Assembly: GCA_964461265.1 (NCBI GenBank)
Contig: CAYWTS010000026.1
Location: 1-30,495, forward strand
Source of the DNA: CAYWTS01 sp964461265
GTDB taxonomy: Bacteria; Bacteroidota; Ignavibacteria; Tepidaquicellales; OLB5
DNA length: 30,495 nucleotides
Direction: 5' to 3'
In this document: positions 24,397 through 30,495 of the stretch, one piece after another
How positions within the stretch are numbered: the stretch's first letter is position 1
Layout: every line of letters begins with the position of its first letter
Made by a program: the position numbers and the translations under genes
Notes under the pieces: model-generated
Told to the model about the DNA's origin: nothing
The model's input: only the letters and a program-made list of their open reading frames with translations
The model's database searches: none

Positions 24397-25260
24397 TTAC
24401 TTTATCAGCTTCCCAATCCTCTCCCATCGTATTGAACCTATCAAATCACCAAAATCTGAAAACGGAATATTTGAATCCCAGCTCCAGTAAGTTATCAAAG
24501 CTTTGCCAAGTATATTCTCACGCGGAACGAAACCCCAGTAACGGCTATCGAGCGAATTTGAACGGTTATCACCCATCATAAAATAATAATTCTTTTCGAT
24601 AACGTATTTATCGGTTTCATTGCCGTCTATTAATACTTTACCGTTCACAATTATAATATTATGCCCTTCTCTTGCGATGAATGTATTCCATTTCTCAAAA
24701 TTATTCTCATTTAAATTTATTACATCTCCCTTCTTAGGAACAAAGAGCGGGCCATAATTATCTTCATTCCATTGACTTCCTTTCGGAAAAATCATAGGAT
24801 TGGGTGTATTAGGTGTTAACGCAGATTTATTTATTACAGAATTCTCGGGATTAGGATAGGGTATATCGTTTACAAACAGTTTACCTGCCGTAACCTGGAT
24901 TTTATCACCGGGTTCACCAACAATTCGCTTCAAGTATAAAACATATTCCGGGGGCTTAACTTCATCTCTCATGCCGGGGAATTCAAAATTTACAATATCT
25001 CCGCGTTTCGGTTCCCTTATGCCGGGTAAATGGAAATAAGGCAGCTTTATACCTGTAAAAGGTATGGTTCTTGGTGAGCTTGCTCCGTAAATGAACTGAT
25101 TAAAAAACATTTTATCACCAATCATTATGGTTCTTTCCATAGAACCCGTTGGTGTTCCGTAACCCTGTATAAAAAAAGATTGTATAAATATAACTATCAC
25201 CAAATTAAAGACTAGCGCTCTAATAGTTGAGAATTTTATAAAAGGTTTTTTTGATTTCAT
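24397..25260 (-). CDS. lepB: Type I signal peptidase, paralog 1
   Basis: 287 residues. One N-terminal membrane segment (about 12-32), then the catalytic serine S40 in PTGSM and general-base lysine K111 in YLKRIVGEPGD. GDNRSNSLDSRYWGFVP at 230-246 is the conserved box E region. Between the lysine and box E is a long insertion of about 110 residues (with FPKGSQWNEDNYGPL), usual in Bacteroidota-type signal peptidases. It cleaves Sec signal peptides on the outer face of the inner membrane. About half of its residues match the neighbouring paralog by eye, so the two arose by tandem duplication. It lacks the extended cytoplasmic N-terminus of paralog 2. Confidence 0.93.
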   Translation of the reverse strand: MKSKKPFIKFSTIRALVFNLVIVIFIQSFFIQGYGTPTGSMERTIMIGDKMFFNQFIYGASSPRTIPFTGIKLPYFHLPGIREPKRGDIVNFEFPGMRDEVKPPEYVLYLKRIVGEPGDKIQVTAGKLFVNDIPYPNPENSVINKSALTPNTPNPMIFPKGSQWNEDNYGPLFVPKKGDVINLNENNFEKWNTFIAREGHNIIIVNGKVLIDGNETDKYVIEKNYYFMMGDNRSNSLDSRYWGFVPRENILGKALITYWSWDSNIPFSDFGDLIGSIRWERIGKLIK

Positions 25261-25459
25261 AATTTTCTACTAATTACCCGTGCAGTGCCTTTAAAAGGCA
25301 GTAAAACGGATTCTATATAATTTTCTAATATAAATTATTCCATAAAGTTTCTTTAAATAAAGCCCCCCTGCCTGCGTCTGGTCCCGATTAAGTTAAAACT
25401 TAAGCTAGTGTATGGTTGGTTAAACAAACATTGCTGCCTTTTTATAAAGGGAGGGCAAA

Positions 25460-25519
25460 TAATATATCAATTTACACAGCTCGCTGCTGAAGTTGTGATA
25501 CCGATCTGTTGATATATTA
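25460..25519 (-). repeat. 11-bp inverted repeat just after the lepB paralog 2 stop
   Basis: TAATATATCAA (25460-25470) and TTGATATATTA (25509-25519) are perfect inverted copies flanking 38 bases that contain a small GCTG/CAGC pair. It starts one base after the paralog 2 stop codon. The rest of the 260-base gap contains a second short palindrome (TGCCTTTAAAAGGCA, 25286-25300) and TTAAGTTAAAACTTAA (25388-25403), and no gene. Confidence 0.5.
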
Positions 25520-25520
25520 A

Positions 25521-26429
25521 TTAACGTATTATTTTTGCTATTCTGTTCCATCGGATACTGCTGAATAATTTCCCTATCTCGGAAAAAGGAATACCCGGGT
25601 CCCAAGACCAGTATATAATAAGTGCTTCACCAACAACATTTTCAGCAGGCATAAATCCCCAGAAACGGCTATCGAGTGAATTGTTGCGGTTATCACCCAT
25701 CATAAAATAGTAATCACGCTGCACAGTATATTCGGTAACGGGTTGTTCATCTATAAATATCTTGCCATCAGGTGATTTCCTGATGATATGCCCTTCTTTT
25801 CTGATGAACATTTCCCACGCGTCATAATTTTCGGGGTTTAAATGAATAACACTACCTATCCGGGGAACAATGAGCGGACCGTAATTATCTTCATTCCAGC
25901 CGCTGCCTTTAGGAAACACCCTCGGATCGGCTATATTCTTATTATGTGCTATTCCAATAAATTGCGCATTGGGGGGAACAGGAAATGGCTGTGAATTTAC
26001 ATATAGTTTCTTATCTTCTATCTTAATAGTGTCTCCCGGTTCTCCGACAAGTCTTTTGATATAACTCACAACTTCATTCGATTGCAGTTCATCGCGGTTC
26101 CCCGGGAAATCGAAAACTACTACGTCACCTTTATGCGGCTGCTTAAGTGCGGGCAGCCTAAGGTAAGGTATCCTTATATCGGTGAAAGGTATGTTACGCG
26201 GAGTGGTAGCACCGTAAACAAACTTGTTAACAAGTAAAAAATCCCCCACAAGAAGCGTTTGCTCCATGGAGCCTGTTGGTATACGGTATGCTTCTATAAA
26301 AAATATTTTCAGAAAGAATGCAACTATGGCTGCAAATAACAGAGCATCGAAATATTCTTTGAATTTCGATTTTTTAGGTTTAGACTTATCGGTTAAGCCT
26401 TTATTTAACAAATTGTTTTTTGTCGTCAA
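25521..26429 (-). CDS. lepB: Type I signal peptidase, paralog 2
   Basis: Up to 302 residues. A charged cytoplasmic N-terminus of about 25 residues precedes the membrane segment at about 28-46. Catalytic S54 lies in PTGSM and K125 in YIKRLVGEPGD; box E is GDNRNNSLDSRFWGFMP. The same long insertion as in paralog 1 is present. No in-frame ATG occurs before the membrane segment and a stop lies five codons upstream, so a TTG start at 26429 is likely. It is downstream of lepA, recalling the lepA-lepB linkage known in enterobacteria, but a promoter of its own is visible at 26475-26505. It performs signal-peptide cleavage for secreted, outer-membrane and T9SS proteins. Confidence 0.92.
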   Translation of the reverse strand: MTTKNNLLNKGLTDKSKPKKSKFKEYFDALLFAAIVAFFLKIFFIEAYRIPTGSMEQTLLVGDFLLVNKFVYGATTPRNIPFTDIRIPYLRLPALKQPHKGDVVVFDFPGNRDELQSNEVVSYIKRLVGEPGDTIKIEDKKLYVNSQPFPVPPNAQFIGIAHNKNIADPRVFPKGSGWNEDNYGPLIVPRIGSVIHLNPENYDAWEMFIRKEGHIIRKSPDGKIFIDEQPVTEYTVQRDYYFMMGDNRNNSLDSRFWGFMPAENVVGEALIIYWSWDPGIPFSEIGKLFSSIRWNRIAKIIR

Positions 26430-26474
26430 TAAAATATTAATTTACAGATTTAAAATAATTTGATAATTACTTGA

Positions 26475-26505
26475 CAAAAGTAACATTTATGATAAGTGAT
26501 TACAA
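26475..26505 (-). promoter_or_regulatory. Bacteroidota-type promoter of lepB paralog 2
   Basis: On the minus strand TTG (26505-26503), exactly 20 bases, then TACTTTTG (26482-26475). It sits between the lepA stop and the signal peptidase, giving a leader of about 40 bases. It suggests the signal peptidase can be expressed independently of lepA. Confidence 0.6.
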
Positions 26506-26535
26506 CTCCTTGTTTGAGTCGGTTCATCTCAGTAC

Positions 26536-28332
26536 TTAACTTTCAATCGAAAGCACTGCAAGAAATGCTTCCTGCGGTACCTGCACAGCACCAATCTGCT
26601 TCATCCGCTTCTTGCCCTCCTTCTGTTTCTCAAGCAGTTTTCGTTTACGGGTTATATCACCGCCGTAACATTTTGCGAGTACATTTTTACGTATAGGTTT
26701 TATAGACTCCCTTGCAATGATTTTTGAACCTATTGCAGCCTGTATTACAACTTCGAACATCTGCTTGGGTATAAGCTCCCTGAGCTTATGACATAGCTTT
26801 CTGCCCCATTCATATGATTTGGAGCGGTGAACTATTGTTGAAAGTGCATCGACTGGGTCATTGTTAAGCAGTATATCAAGCTTCACAAGATTGGTTTCTC
26901 TGTATTCATAGAATTCGTAATCGAGCGATGCATAACCGCGTGATACCGATTTCATCTTATCATGGAAATCGAAAATTATTTCCGAAAGCGGAAATTCGAA
27001 CTGCATATCAACCTTGGTCGGGTCAAGATATGTGGTCGAAATAAATACACCTCTTCGCTCGCTTGCAAGCTTCATAATATTGCCTATGTAATCAGCTGGT
27101 GTAATTATCTGTGCCTTAATAAACGGTTCCTCCACACGTTCAACTTCACCTGCCGGAGGCATCTGCGAGGGATTATCAACAAGAACAACCTCTCCCGATG
27201 TTTTTACTACCCTGTATTCAACGTTGGGAACAGTATTTACAATTACCTGGTCATATTCCCTTTCAAGCCGTTCCTGTGTAATTTCCATATGAAGCAAACC
27301 CAGAAAACCGCACCTGAAACCAAACCCCAGAGCGGTTGAAGTTTCAGGTTCAAACACAAGTGAAGCGTCATTGGTTTTTAACTTTACCAGCGCATCTCGT
27401 AAATCCTCGAAATCTTCGCTCACCGAAGGGTAAATTCCTGAAAAAACCATAGGTTTAACTTTTTTGTAACCGGGTAATGGTTGTTCTGCAGGTTTATCGG
27501 AATTAATAATCGTATCTCCAACAAGCAGTTCGCTCGCAGTTTTAATACCCGTTACCATATAACCTACGTCTCCAGAACGCAATACCTTTGTTCTCATCCT
27601 TTCCATTTTTAAAATGCCGACTTCTTCAGCATGTGTTTTAATACCGGTAGCAAAGAACTGAATTTTATCCCCTTCTTTTAGCTCACCGTCGACAACACGT
27701 ATATAAACTATAATCCCCCTGTATGAATCGAACGTAGAATCGAAGACCAAGGCACTCAGCGGAGCATCTGTATTTACATTTGGCGGAGGAATCCTGTTAA
27801 CAATCGCTTCCAGAATTTCTGACGTTCCGATATTTTGTTTTGCACTTGCAAGTATCATATCATCCTCATCACAGCCAATTAATTCGATAATCTGTTTTTT
27901 TGTGTTCTCAATCACCGCTCCCGGCAAATCTATCTTATTAATTACGGGAATTATCGTCAGGTTTGCATCTATTGCAAGATACAGGTTGCTTACAGTTTGT
28001 GCCTCAACACCCTGAGAGCAATCTACAACAAGCAAAGCACCTTCACATGCGGCAAGTGACCTGGAGACTTCATATGAAAAATCTACATGTCCGGGTGTAT
28101 CAATCAGATTAAGAATATATTCCTTGTTATCTTTAGCTTTGTATTTTAAGTGAATTGCATGGAGTTTAATAGTTATTCCTCTTTCCTGTTCAAGTTCCAT
28201 ATCATCAAGAACCTGTTTAATCATCTCCCGCTTAGGAATAGTACCGGTTTCTTCAAGCAATCTATCGGCAAGCGTAGATTTGCCATGGTCTATATGAGCA
28301 ATAATACAAAAATTTCTAATATTCTCAGCCAT
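26536..28332 (-). CDS. lepA: LepA / elongation factor 4, ribosomal back-translocase GTPase
   Basis: 598 residues from the ATG at 28332, the normal length. A GTG-initiated extension up to 28383 would add a hydrophobic stretch foreign to LepA and is rejected. G1 AHIDHGKST is at 12-20, followed by the switch region RGITIK near 51-56, G3 DTPGH at 78-82, and NKIDLPGA further on. The LepA-specific C-terminal domain (AKCYGGDITRKRKLLEKQKEGKKRMK) is intact but given here only in part as CYGGDITRKRKLLEKQ. It binds ribosomes and assists translation initiation or stalled elongation. It follows the H1-like gene by 87 bases; the intervening leader can form competing hairpins. Confidence 0.97.
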   Translation of the reverse strand: MAENIRNFCIIAHIDHGKSTLADRLLEETGTIPKREMIKQVLDDMELEQERGITIKLHAIHLKYKAKDNKEYILNLIDTPGHVDFSYEVSRSLAACEGALLVVDCSQGVEAQTVSNLYLAIDANLTIIPVINKIDLPGAVIENTKKQIIELIGCDEDDMILASAKQNIGTSEILEAIVNRIPPPNVNTDAPLSALVFDSTFDSYRGIIVYIRVVDGELKEGDKIQFFATGIKTHAEEVGILKMERMRTKVLRSGDVGYMVTGIKTASELLVGDTIINSDKPAEQPLPGYKKVKPMVFSGIYPSVSEDFEDLRDALVKLKTNDASLVFEPETSTALGFGFRCGFLGLLHMEITQERLEREYDQVIVNTVPNVEYRVVKTSGEVVLVDNPSQMPPAGEVERVEEPFIKAQIITPADYIGNIMKLASERRGVFISTTYLDPTKVDMQFEFPLSEIIFDFHDKMKSVSRGYASLDYEFYEYRETNLVKLDILLNNDPVDALSTIVHRSKSYEWGRKLCHKLRELIPKQMFEVVIQAAIGSKIIARESIKPIRKNVLAKCYGGDITRKRKLLEKQKEGKKRMKQIGAVQVPQEAFLAVLSIES

Positions 28333-28353
28333 ACATACTAAAAGAAATAAAAT

Positions 28354-28407
28354 AAGTAGTGAAAAAGCGTGAACTTTACTCACTACTTATAAAAAACGGA
28401 AAGTAGT
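28354..28407 (-). promoter_or_regulatory. Competing hairpins in the lepA leader
   Basis: On the minus strand the order is ACTACTT (28407-28401), AAGTAGTGA (28388-28380), TCACTACTT (28362-28354). The middle element can pair with the first (7 bp) or the third (9 bp, perfect), but not both. The second hairpin ends 21 bases before the lepA ATG. It could be an attenuation-like switch or only a 3' processing stem of the upstream gene. Confidence 0.4.
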
Positions 28408-28419
28408 TTGGGCTTTTAC

Positions 28420-28611
28420 TCAGCCTTTTTGTTCTTTCCTGCTTTGTCTTATATTTTGAATCTCAACCCTTGCTTCCTGTGCTTTCTTCCTGAGTTCGTT
28501 CAATGCTTTTCTTAAACGTGTTCCTGCAGAATTCTGTCCCTTCGTATAAAACTTCTCACAATCTTTACCCATAGCTTCGAGCATGCCTTTAAGTTCGTTG
28601 ATTTTTTCCAT
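28420..28611 (-). CDS. Bacterial histone H1-like (Hc1-type) small basic protein
   Basis: 63 residues, helical and basic. MEKINELKGMLEAMGKDCEK, then FYTKGQNSAGTRLRKALNEL and a KKAQEARVEIQNIR helix, match the short Hc1/histone H1-like proteins that are widespread in Bacteroidota; the SAGTRLRKAL segment is the family signature. It presumably binds DNA and shapes the nucleoid, though some members may act elsewhere. A strong Shine-Dalgarno (GAGGAGG) lies seven bases before the ATG. It sits between sdhD (38 bases upstream) and lepA, probably in the same transcript as sdhCD. Confidence 0.83.
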   Translation of the reverse strand: MEKINELKGMLEAMGKDCEKFYTKGQNSAGTRLRKALNELRKKAQEARVEIQNIRQSRKEQKG

Positions 28612-28618
28612 TAGGTTT

Positions 28619-28625
28619 CCTCCTC
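28619..28625 (-). promoter_or_regulatory. Strong Shine-Dalgarno of the H1-like gene
   Basis: GAGGAGG on the minus strand, seven bases before the ATG at 28611. It contrasts with sdhC and sdhD, which have none. Confidence 0.75.
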
Positions 28626-28649
28626 TGGATTAATGGTTTAGAATTAAAA

Positions 28650-29033
28650 TTAAAGTGTATTCAAAGAAATCGTATTCACATAGGGAATATCTAGTATTGT
28701 TTTTATTCCCCAGAGCGTAAATGCCAATCCGAATATAATTATAATTGTAAGTGCTGTAAAAGTTTGCCAGGTTTTCAATTTATAATCCCTGAGTATGCTC
28801 CATATTCCATTTAAACCGTGATACATTGCCAAAACAACAAAGGTAAGGTCGAAAACCCTGTACCAATTGCTTTGCATACGTGCAAGAACAGCTTCGTAAG
28901 ATTTACCATTTTCTGGCGACCAGTGCATAAGTATATAATGGCTTATCATAATTACAACCAGAACCAATCCCGATATTCTCTGGAACGTCCAGCTAAAAGA
29001 ACCCGAACTTCTTGAATCCTGATGTTTAAACAT
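28650..29033 (-). CDS. sdhD: Succinate dehydrogenase membrane anchor subunit SdhD
   Basis: 127 residues with three membrane helices (about 18-36, 60-80, 90-112). SWTFQRISGLVLV at 14-26 is the anchor-subunit motif with the quinone-site Arg and Ser. YHGLNGIWSILRDY at 71-84 places H72 where E. coli SdhD has its heme ligand H71, followed by the conserved Asp-Tyr. It anchors the catalytic dimer and passes electrons to quinone. The ATG overlaps the sdhC stop (TAATG), so translation is coupled. Unusually, sdhA and sdhB do not follow. Confidence 0.87.
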   Translation of the reverse strand: MFKHQDSRSSGSFSWTFQRISGLVLVVIMISHYILMHWSPENGKSYEAVLARMQSNWYRVFDLTFVVLAMYHGLNGIWSILRDYKLKTWQTFTALTIIIIFGLAFTLWGIKTILDIPYVNTISLNTL

Positions 29034-29449
29034 TATAATGCAGCAAATAAATTATGAATTTCATGGGCAAACATTATGTAACCCATCGCAAGAAAAAGTA
29101 TAATACCTATTACTACCGAATACTTGTATAATATTTTGTGATATTTTGCTCCTTCAGCCCAATCTACTAACACTATACGTATTCCGTTTAATGAATGAAA
29201 AAGTACAAAGGCAAATAAAAACCATTCTAAAAGTGCAAAAATCCACGAAGAATAAAGATTCATTTTTTCTTCAAATGCTGCTTTACCTTGCGAGAGAGGA
29301 CTAACCGAGTAGATATGAAGGAAAAGGTAGCCAATTAATGCAATTCCTGAAATCCGGTGTAGAATCCAAGCCCAGCTTCCCGGGTCTTTTCGATATCTTA
29401 GATTGGTACGTATCCAATCCTTCTGATCAAACTTCTTAATTTCAGCCAT
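29033..29449 (-). CDS. sdhC: Succinate dehydrogenase cytochrome b556 subunit SdhC
   Basis: 138 residues with three membrane helices (about 28-48, 68-92, 108-130). The N-terminal half has WILHRISGIALIGYLFLH (H31, R32, S34, G35; H45), and the second helix has FHSLNGIRIVLVDW, with H85 and R91 matching the HxxxGxR heme-binding motif of E. coli SdhC. It forms the quinone- and heme-binding membrane part with SdhD. A promoter of the Bacteroidota type lies just upstream, giving a leader of only a few bases; no Shine-Dalgarno is visible. The two subunits could also serve a fumarate reductase. Confidence 0.88.
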   Translation of the reverse strand: MAEIKKFDQKDWIRTNLRYRKDPGSWAWILHRISGIALIGYLFLHIYSVSPLSQGKAAFEEKMNLYSSWIFALLEWFLFAFVLFHSLNGIRIVLVDWAEGAKYHKILYKYSVVIGIILFLAMGYIMFAHEIHNLFAAL

Positions 29450-29461
29450 CTTTTAGACATT

Positions 29462-29492
29462 CAAAATTAGATAAATTTGTTAAGAAATGCAA
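29462..29492 (-). promoter_or_regulatory. Bacteroidota-type promoter of sdhC
   Basis: On the minus strand TTG (29492-29490), exactly 20 bases, then TAATTTTG (29469-29462), which ends 12 bases before the ATG at 29449. The leader would be very short. Confidence 0.6.
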
Positions 29493-29532
29493 TATTCTAA
29501 AAAAATATTTTAAAATTTCGCAAAATTTGAAT

Positions 29533-29549
29533 ACTCGTGCCACGACTAA
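29533..29549 (+). repeat. Dispersed GTGCCACG element, copy 4
   Basis: ACTCGTGCCACGACTAA lies between the ftsX stop and the sdhC promoter. It shares CTCGTGCCAC with the reverse copy at 15907 and GTGCCACG with those at 4971 and 6122. Confidence 0.45.
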
Positions 29550-29580
29550 CCTAATTTAAATTTTGGCAATAGTTTACTAA

Positions 29581-30450
29581 TTAATAAAATCTTAAATACT
29601 TGCGGATTGAAAATAAACTGCCGAATGTACCGAGCAAAATACCGAAAAAAATTAAGAAAATAAGAAATGCTGAATCGACTATAGAAAAGTTAAAATCGGT
29701 AGTTGTGTAAGTGGAATAAAAATAACTTAGAAATAATTGTAATAACAATACTGCAAAAATGCTCCCTATCAAACCCTGGAAAAATCCTTCTAAAATAAAC
29801 GGTGTTCTGATAGTTTCTTTTGTTGCACCCGTAAGTTTCATAAGCTCAATAACATCGCTTTTTGAAGCTATCATTAATTTTATTGTATTTTGCACCATAA
29901 AAACGGACGCAAATGTAATAATAATAAGCAATGAAAGATTAAGAAAAACCAGTGACTTAGAATTTCTTTCTAAAATTTCTAGGTTTCTGTGAGCATAAAC
30001 AACATCTTCTATCTCTTTATATTGTTTTAATTCTGCTGTGATTTTTTCGATTCTTTCGATTGTTTTATATTCATCGTATAATGATATTTTAAATGAAGGG
30101 GGCAGAGGATTATACCCGAAGACCTGCAGAATTTCCTCTCCAAACTCCTCGGCAAATATCTTTGCTGCTTCATCTTTGTTTATATATTTTACACTTTTAA
30201 CTCCGCCTATCGATTTTATGGAATTCATTAATTTACTTGATTCTAAATCCTGAAAATTCTCTACAAGATAAGCATCAAGCTCAATCTTATCCCTTATTAA
30301 ACGCATTAACTTAATGGAATTGATAGAAATAGTGAGATATATACCAAGAAGCAGCACAGCAATGGTTATAATAATTGTGGAGCTGAGTACCGATGCCTTA
30401 GCACTTTTAACATAACGCAGGAGCTCTTTGAAGTAGTATGATGGACTCAT
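29581..30450 (-). CDS. ftsX: FtsX, cell-division ABC transporter-like permease
   Basis: 289 residues, typical for bacterial FtsX. TM1 at about 21-45 is followed by an extracytoplasmic domain of about 120 residues (including DAYLVENFQDLESSKLMNSI), then three helices at about 168-190, 222-245 and 260-282. MKLTGATKETIRTPFILEG near 203-221 is the conserved FtsX loop after TM2. With FtsE it regulates peptidoglycan hydrolases at the division site. The ATG at 30450 lacks a Shine-Dalgarno and lies 12 bases behind the end of another frame that may be ftsE or another upstream gene cut by the window edge. Confidence 0.9.
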   Translation of the reverse strand: MSPSYYFKELLRYVKSAKASVLSSTIIITIAVLLLGIYLTISINSIKLMRLIRDKIELDAYLVENFQDLESSKLMNSIKSIGGVKSVKYINKDEAAKIFAEEFGEEILQVFGYNPLPPSFKISLYDEYKTIERIEKITAELKQYKEIEDVVYAHRNLEILERNSKSLVFLNLSLLIIITFASVFMVQNTIKLMIASKSDVIELMKLTGATKETIRTPFILEGFFQGLIGSIFAVLLLQLFLSYFYSTYTTTDFNFSIVDSAFLIFLIFFGILLGTFGSLFSIRKYLRFY

Positions 30451-30462
30451 TTATCAGTCAAT

Positions 30463-30495
30463 TTATTTCCCTTCTTCCCCCAACGGTTTAATATC
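30463..30495 (-). CDS. C-terminal end of an upstream reading frame (partial)
   Basis: The minus strand from the window edge reads DIKPLGEEGK and then TAA (30465-30463), 12 bases before the ftsX ATG. Close spacing on the same strand suggests the end of a co-transcribed gene, perhaps ftsE, but ten residues cannot identify it and the open frame could be chance. Confidence 0.35.
   Translation of the reverse strand, partial: DIKPLGEEGK

Noticed and set aside
26471..26476. TTGACA on the plus strand, a perfect -35 hexamer
   Set aside because: No gene follows on the plus strand and no -10 lies at the right distance. The bases are part of the minus-strand TACTTTTG promoter element of lepB paralog 2.
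28333..28383. In-frame extension of LepA starting at GTG, giving a hydrophobic, signal-like N-terminus ending in Cys
   Set aside because: LepA is cytoplasmic, its family starts at MAENIRNF-like sequence, and the extension spans the leader hairpin. The ATG at 28332 is the proper start.

Overview
The window looks like a housekeeping and envelope segment of a low-GC, Gram-negative member of the Bacteroidota, most likely class Ignavibacteria. Four observations support this. Two secreted proteins end in type IX secretion (T9SS) sorting domains with the YQNYPNPFNPVT signature common in Ignavibacteria and a few neighbouring lineages. The lipoprotein-sorting genes show there is an outer membrane. A small bacterial histone H1-like protein of the Bacteroidota type is present. 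Several genes are preceded by TTG-N20-TAnnTTTG, the promoter architecture of the Bacteroidota primary sigma factor. The class assignment is inference; there is no rRNA or tRNA in the window.

Layout. 1-6115 (+): a surface-glycan block with a DUF2723/TMEM260-like membrane protein, an AftB/ZomB-like membrane glycosyltransferase with a TPR tail, and a GT9 heptosyltransferase-like enzyme. It is followed by an intergenic cluster of palindromic REP-like remnants. 6371-14394 (-): LolE-type permease, LolD ATPase and a TonB-plug-like outer-membrane protein 7 bp behind LolD; a small membrane protein; a lipoprotein and beta-barrel pair; and an overlapping pair of pyrimidine-nucleoside phosphorylase and membrane-anchored staphylococcal-type nuclease. 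14569-18659 (+): PAP2 phosphatase, a small secreted protein in its own transcription unit, and ClpC. 18738-21900 (-): two BNR-repeat T9SS cargo proteins. 22091-22903 (+): an aldo/keto-reductase-fold protein that lacks the whole catalytic tetrad. 23068-30495 (-): HemW, two tandem type I signal peptidases, LepA (EF4), H1-like protein, SdhD, SdhC, FtsX, and the last codons of an upstream reading frame.

Themes. Much of the window serves the envelope: glycan assembly, lipoprotein release, signal-peptide cleavage, outer-membrane proteins and secreted cargo. I see no phage, insertion sequence, CRISPR array, integrase or recognisable defence system, and no strong candidate for a wholly new multi-gene system. 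The best leads are the tetrad-less AKR family, the Lol operon carrying its own outer-membrane protein, the nuclease/phosphorylase pair, and the non-coding layer: a consistent promoter motif, Shine-Dalgarno sites in only a subset of genes, heptamer arrays, and a dispersed GTGCCACG repeat just after stop codons. No gene-free stretch exceeds 300 bases; the longest are 25261-25520 and 6116-6370.
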